Assembly (NCBI GenBank): GCA_963926275.1
Contig: CAWUWP010000065.1
Coordinates: forward strand, 1 to 7,374
Direction: 5' to 3'
Source of the DNA: UBA1858 sp963926275
GTDB lineage: Bacteria > Pseudomonadota > Gammaproteobacteria > UBA4575
DNA: 7,374 bases
Within the stretch, counting starts at the first letter, position 1. The number at the start of each line of letters is the position of its first letter. Shown here one piece after another: positions 5,799 to 7,374 of this stretch. A model generated the notes under the pieces. That model saw only the letters and a list, made by a program, of their open reading frames with translations. It was not told the origin of the DNA and made no database searches. A program made the translations under genes and the position numbers.

Positions 5799-7022
5799 TT
5801 ACTTTGCGACGACTTTCAAGCCTTTTGCATTGTGCTCGTTGCGCAATAGTTGTCTCAACATAGACCGACCTAAATCCGGCTGACTGAAATGCTTAAGCGG
5901 TGTTTTTCCCTGATTTTTTTGCATCTCTTCCAGACTAGGGCCCCGGTACTGACAATATGATTGCGTTGTTTCGTATGTTTGCAACTCAATCAACCCTGGT
6001 AAGAATTCAATCAATTGCTCCCAGATAAATATATTTAGCAATTCAGTGCTTGAGCGCCAACCCAAATCAGCGCAAACAAAATTTAAGTTTTGATGATCTA
6101 GTTTTTCAATGACATGTTTTTTAGCCACCGCTTTGAGATAACCGTAATCCACAACAAAGCCAGTCAAAGGATCAATTCGTCCTTCAATTTTCACATTCAA
6201 GGCATAACGCCCACCATGTAAATTTTCGCACTTACCTGGGTGATCGGTAATAAAGTGTGCGGAATCGAATACTAGCTCTTTACTCACAGTGGCATGCTGC
6301 GCCTCTGCAAAGTATCGCTCAGCAACACAAGGTAACTCTTTCAAATACATAGACACCAAAGCTAATAATCTTTGTGCGTCTTCTAATGATTCAGTTCTAA
6401 ATAAAGTTTTCTGACTCGCGACATCATCATCGAGTTTTTTCCAGCGGATTTGATATTCAACTGTCATTCGATTTAACAAAGCATCAATGTCTTCATTACA
6501 CGGCAAGGTCATAAATATATAACAGTTATGAAACTCACCTGCTTGCGCCACGACTACCGCAAGAAATAATTCAAAATCTAACTCATCATTATTAGATGTG
6601 AATTTATGCTTATAGGTTAGCGGTGTTTTAATTAAATTACTGGGGACAACACGATGACTTGTCGCAGTGTAGCTATATTCTTGTCGGTATTGAAAACCAT
6701 AGACTTGCAGCTCACGCAAATACCATAACAACTCATCTAGTCGTCTGATATCACTGGATAGATTGATGAAACTTTCATCTTCATAAAATGAATCAGTCAA
6801 TAATAATGCTTTAATAATAGAGGCAGAACGTTTTGATGCATTATCGGCAGGCAAAGAAAACTCGTCTACAGCATCAACCACATTCACCATTGACTCATGC
6901 ACTAACAAATCTAGCGGCATGTGATGACGAATTGCATACTCTTGCAATGTCAGCCCACAACAACCACTGAGGTGGTGATTGTCGAGTTGGTCTATATCAG
7001 ATTTACATTCTAAACACTTCAT
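5799..7022 (-). CDS. Fusion protein with C-terminal 6-pyruvoyl-tetrahydropterin synthase/QueD-like domain
   Basis: The protein has 407 residues, against about 120-140 for a stand-alone family member. The C-terminal domain spans roughly 248-361: FDSAHF (252-257, zinc His256), HPGKCENLHGG (261-271, Cys265, Glu266, His269), GFVVDYGYLK (288-297), KLDHQNLN (307-314, catalytic Asp309/His310) and YETTQSYCQYRG (350-361, Glu351). The HGH zinc motif reads HGG, so the third His ligand is absent. The Cys-Glu pair resembles the CE-x2-HGH motif reported for members that can make 6-hydroxymethyl-dihydropterin. The N-terminus has a Cys/His cluster (CLEC at 3-6, HH 16-17, CC 21-22), probably a small zinc knuckle. 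Residues about 67-236 look like two LAGLIDADG-type units. A basic tail follows 361. Supply of the H4MPT pterin is a plausible role. I start at ATG 7020-7022, with AAAG 7 nt upstream; the GTG at 7026-7028 is an alternative that adds two residues. Confidence 0.8.
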   Translation of the reverse strand: MKCLECKSDIDQLDNHHLSGCCGLTLQEYAIRHHMPLDLLVHESMVNVVDAVDEFSLPADNASKRSASIIKALLLTDSFYEDESFINLSSDIRRLDELLWYLRELQVYGFQYRQEYSYTATSHRVVPSNLIKTPLTYKHKFTSNNDELDFELFLAVVVAQAGEFHNCYIFMTLPCNEDIDALLNRMTVEYQIRWKKLDDDVASQKTLFRTESLEDAQRLLALVSMYLKELPCVAERYFAEAQHATVSKELVFDSAHFITDHPGKCENLHGGRYALNVKIEGRIDPLTGFVVDYGYLKAVAKKHVIEKLDHQNLNFVCADLGWRSSTELLNIFIWEQLIEFLPGLIELQTYETTQSYCQYRGPSLEEMQKNQGKTPLKHFSQPDLGRSMLRQLLRNEHNAKGLKVVAK

Positions 7023-7029
7023 ATTCACA

Positions 7030-7033
7030 CTTT
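7030..7033 (-). promoter_or_regulatory. Weak ribosome-binding site deciding the fusion gene's start
   Basis: The minus strand carries AAAG 7 nt before ATG 7020-7022. The same AAAG would be only 1 nt from the alternative GTG at 7026-7028, so spacing favours the ATG. Confidence 0.4.
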
Positions 7034-7050
7034 ACTGCTAAATCGCAGAC

Positions 7051-7086
7051 AAAAAAATACCCCGGATTGTTAAATCCGAGGTATTT
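7051..7086 (-). terminator. Rho-independent terminator of fae
   Basis: Two 14-base arms (7055-7068 and 7073-7086) pair around a 4-base loop (7069-7072). On the plus strand they have a single C/A mismatch, which becomes a tolerated U-G pair in the minus-strand transcript. That RNA hairpin then runs into a stretch of seven U (7057-7051). The asymmetry of the wobble and the U-tract both say that it acts on minus-strand transcription. It begins 22 bp after the fae stop codon, and the next gene starts only 28 bp beyond it. Confidence 0.9.
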
Positions 7087-7108
7087 CGAACTACTATAAA
7101 GAGATTGC

Positions 7109-7374
7109 TTAGAATCCTTTGAACGGATGCTCTGCAGAATCTTTTTGTGCAACAACTGTAGATGCTTTTGGCTCATCTTTAATTGCGCGTTCGATAGACT
7201 CTTTTACTGCTTTGTAGTTATTCTCATAGATAGCTTCGTCGCTCTTAGCTTCCCAGTGAATAAATACACCAACACATAAGAATATGTCGTCTGCTTCGTC
7301 AGCTGGGATAGTGCCGTCTTCAACACTGTCTGCAACTGCTTTAGCAACAGCTGCTTGAGCTGGTCCAAACATTT
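7109..7374 (-). CDS. fae: Formaldehyde-activating enzyme Fae, C-terminal part (cut by window edge)
   Basis: Fae condenses formaldehyde with tetrahydromethanopterin to methylene-H4MPT in the cytoplasm, the entry step of H4MPT-linked formaldehyde oxidation. The visible residues correspond to about the last half of a roughly 170-residue protein. Diagnostic segments are MFGPAQAAVAKAV, GTIPADEADDIF, CVGVFIHWEA, NYKAVKESIERA and the C-terminal EPKAS...HPFKGF, matching my recollection of methylotroph Fae. The Met at the window edge is internal; the true start, and the active-site His near residue 17, lie beyond position 7374. Alanine is encoded almost only by GCT/GCA, a narrow codon choice consistent with a highly expressed gene. 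It ends in its own strong terminator, with the pterin-synthase fusion directly behind on the same strand. Confidence 0.95.
   Translation of the reverse strand, partial: MFGPAQAAVAKAVADSVEDGTIPADEADDIFLCVGVFIHWEAKSDEAIYENNYKAVKESIERAIKDEPKASTVVAQKDSAEHPFKGF

Noticed and set aside
7109..7372. A complete 87-residue protein starting at the Met near the window edge
   Set aside because: This Met is the internal MFGPAQ segment of Fae; the reading frame stays open to the edge and the N-terminal half lies outside.
1..7374. tRNA, rRNA, CRISPR array, insertion sequence or attachment site
   Set aside because: No cloverleaf, spaced repeats, terminal inverted repeats, transposase or integrase could be seen; almost all sequence is accounted for by the genes listed.

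Overview
This AT-rich window is almost entirely coding and carries an accessory block of the tetrahydromethanopterin (H4MPT)-linked formaldehyde-oxidation system of a methylotrophic bacterium. The right edge holds the last half of fae, the formaldehyde-activating enzyme, which is the signature of this pathway. The companions include homologues of methanofuran-biosynthesis enzymes (MfnD-, MfnE- and MfnF-like), a HisA-related TIM barrel and a pterin-synthase homologue. SrkA and PabB closely resemble my recollection of the E. coli proteins, so a gammaproteobacterial methylotroph (for example near Methylococcales or Methylophaga-like lineages) is the best guess. Genus cannot be settled by reading alone.

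Layout, from the right edge leftwards. The minus-strand fae fragment (7109-7374) is followed by a strong intrinsic terminator (7051-7086). Only 28 bp further on begins a minus-strand fusion protein with a C-terminal 6-pyruvoyl-tetrahydropterin synthase/QueD-like domain (5799-7022). It converges with a plus-strand HisA-like gene (5088-5792), leaving 6 bp between stop codons. That gene starts 3 bp away from the divergent minus-strand block of five genes: MfnD-like ATP-grasp ligase (4113-5084), MfnF-like synthase (3104-4105), pabB (1715-3094), MfnE-like kinase (1143-1718) and srkA (164-1159). Spacings in this block are +7 bp, +9 bp, a 4-bp overlap and a 17-bp overlap, so it looks like one tightly coupled operon. 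The last 163 bp on the left hold no gene, only weak hairpins.

How the genes could work together. Fae condenses formaldehyde with H4MPT. Downstream oxidation ends at a formyltransferase/hydrolase that uses a methanofuran analogue (methylofuran in bacteria). The MfnD/E/F-like proteins are expected to build that furan cofactor. PabB supplies the p-aminobenzoate precursor that enters both H4MPT and folate. The pterin-synthase fusion may supply or modify the pterin half. The HisA-like barrel is a conserved companion without a proven role. SrkA is a stress-response protein kinase with no obvious C1 role.

The least ordinary items are three. The pterin-synthase fusion has a CE-x2-HG motif but lacks the usual last His, and its upstream region looks like a degenerate LAGLIDADG homing-endonuclease fold. 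The HisA paralogue seems to keep only one of the two phosphate-binding half-sites. The divergent start codons lie 3 bp apart, which puts each leader inside the other gene.
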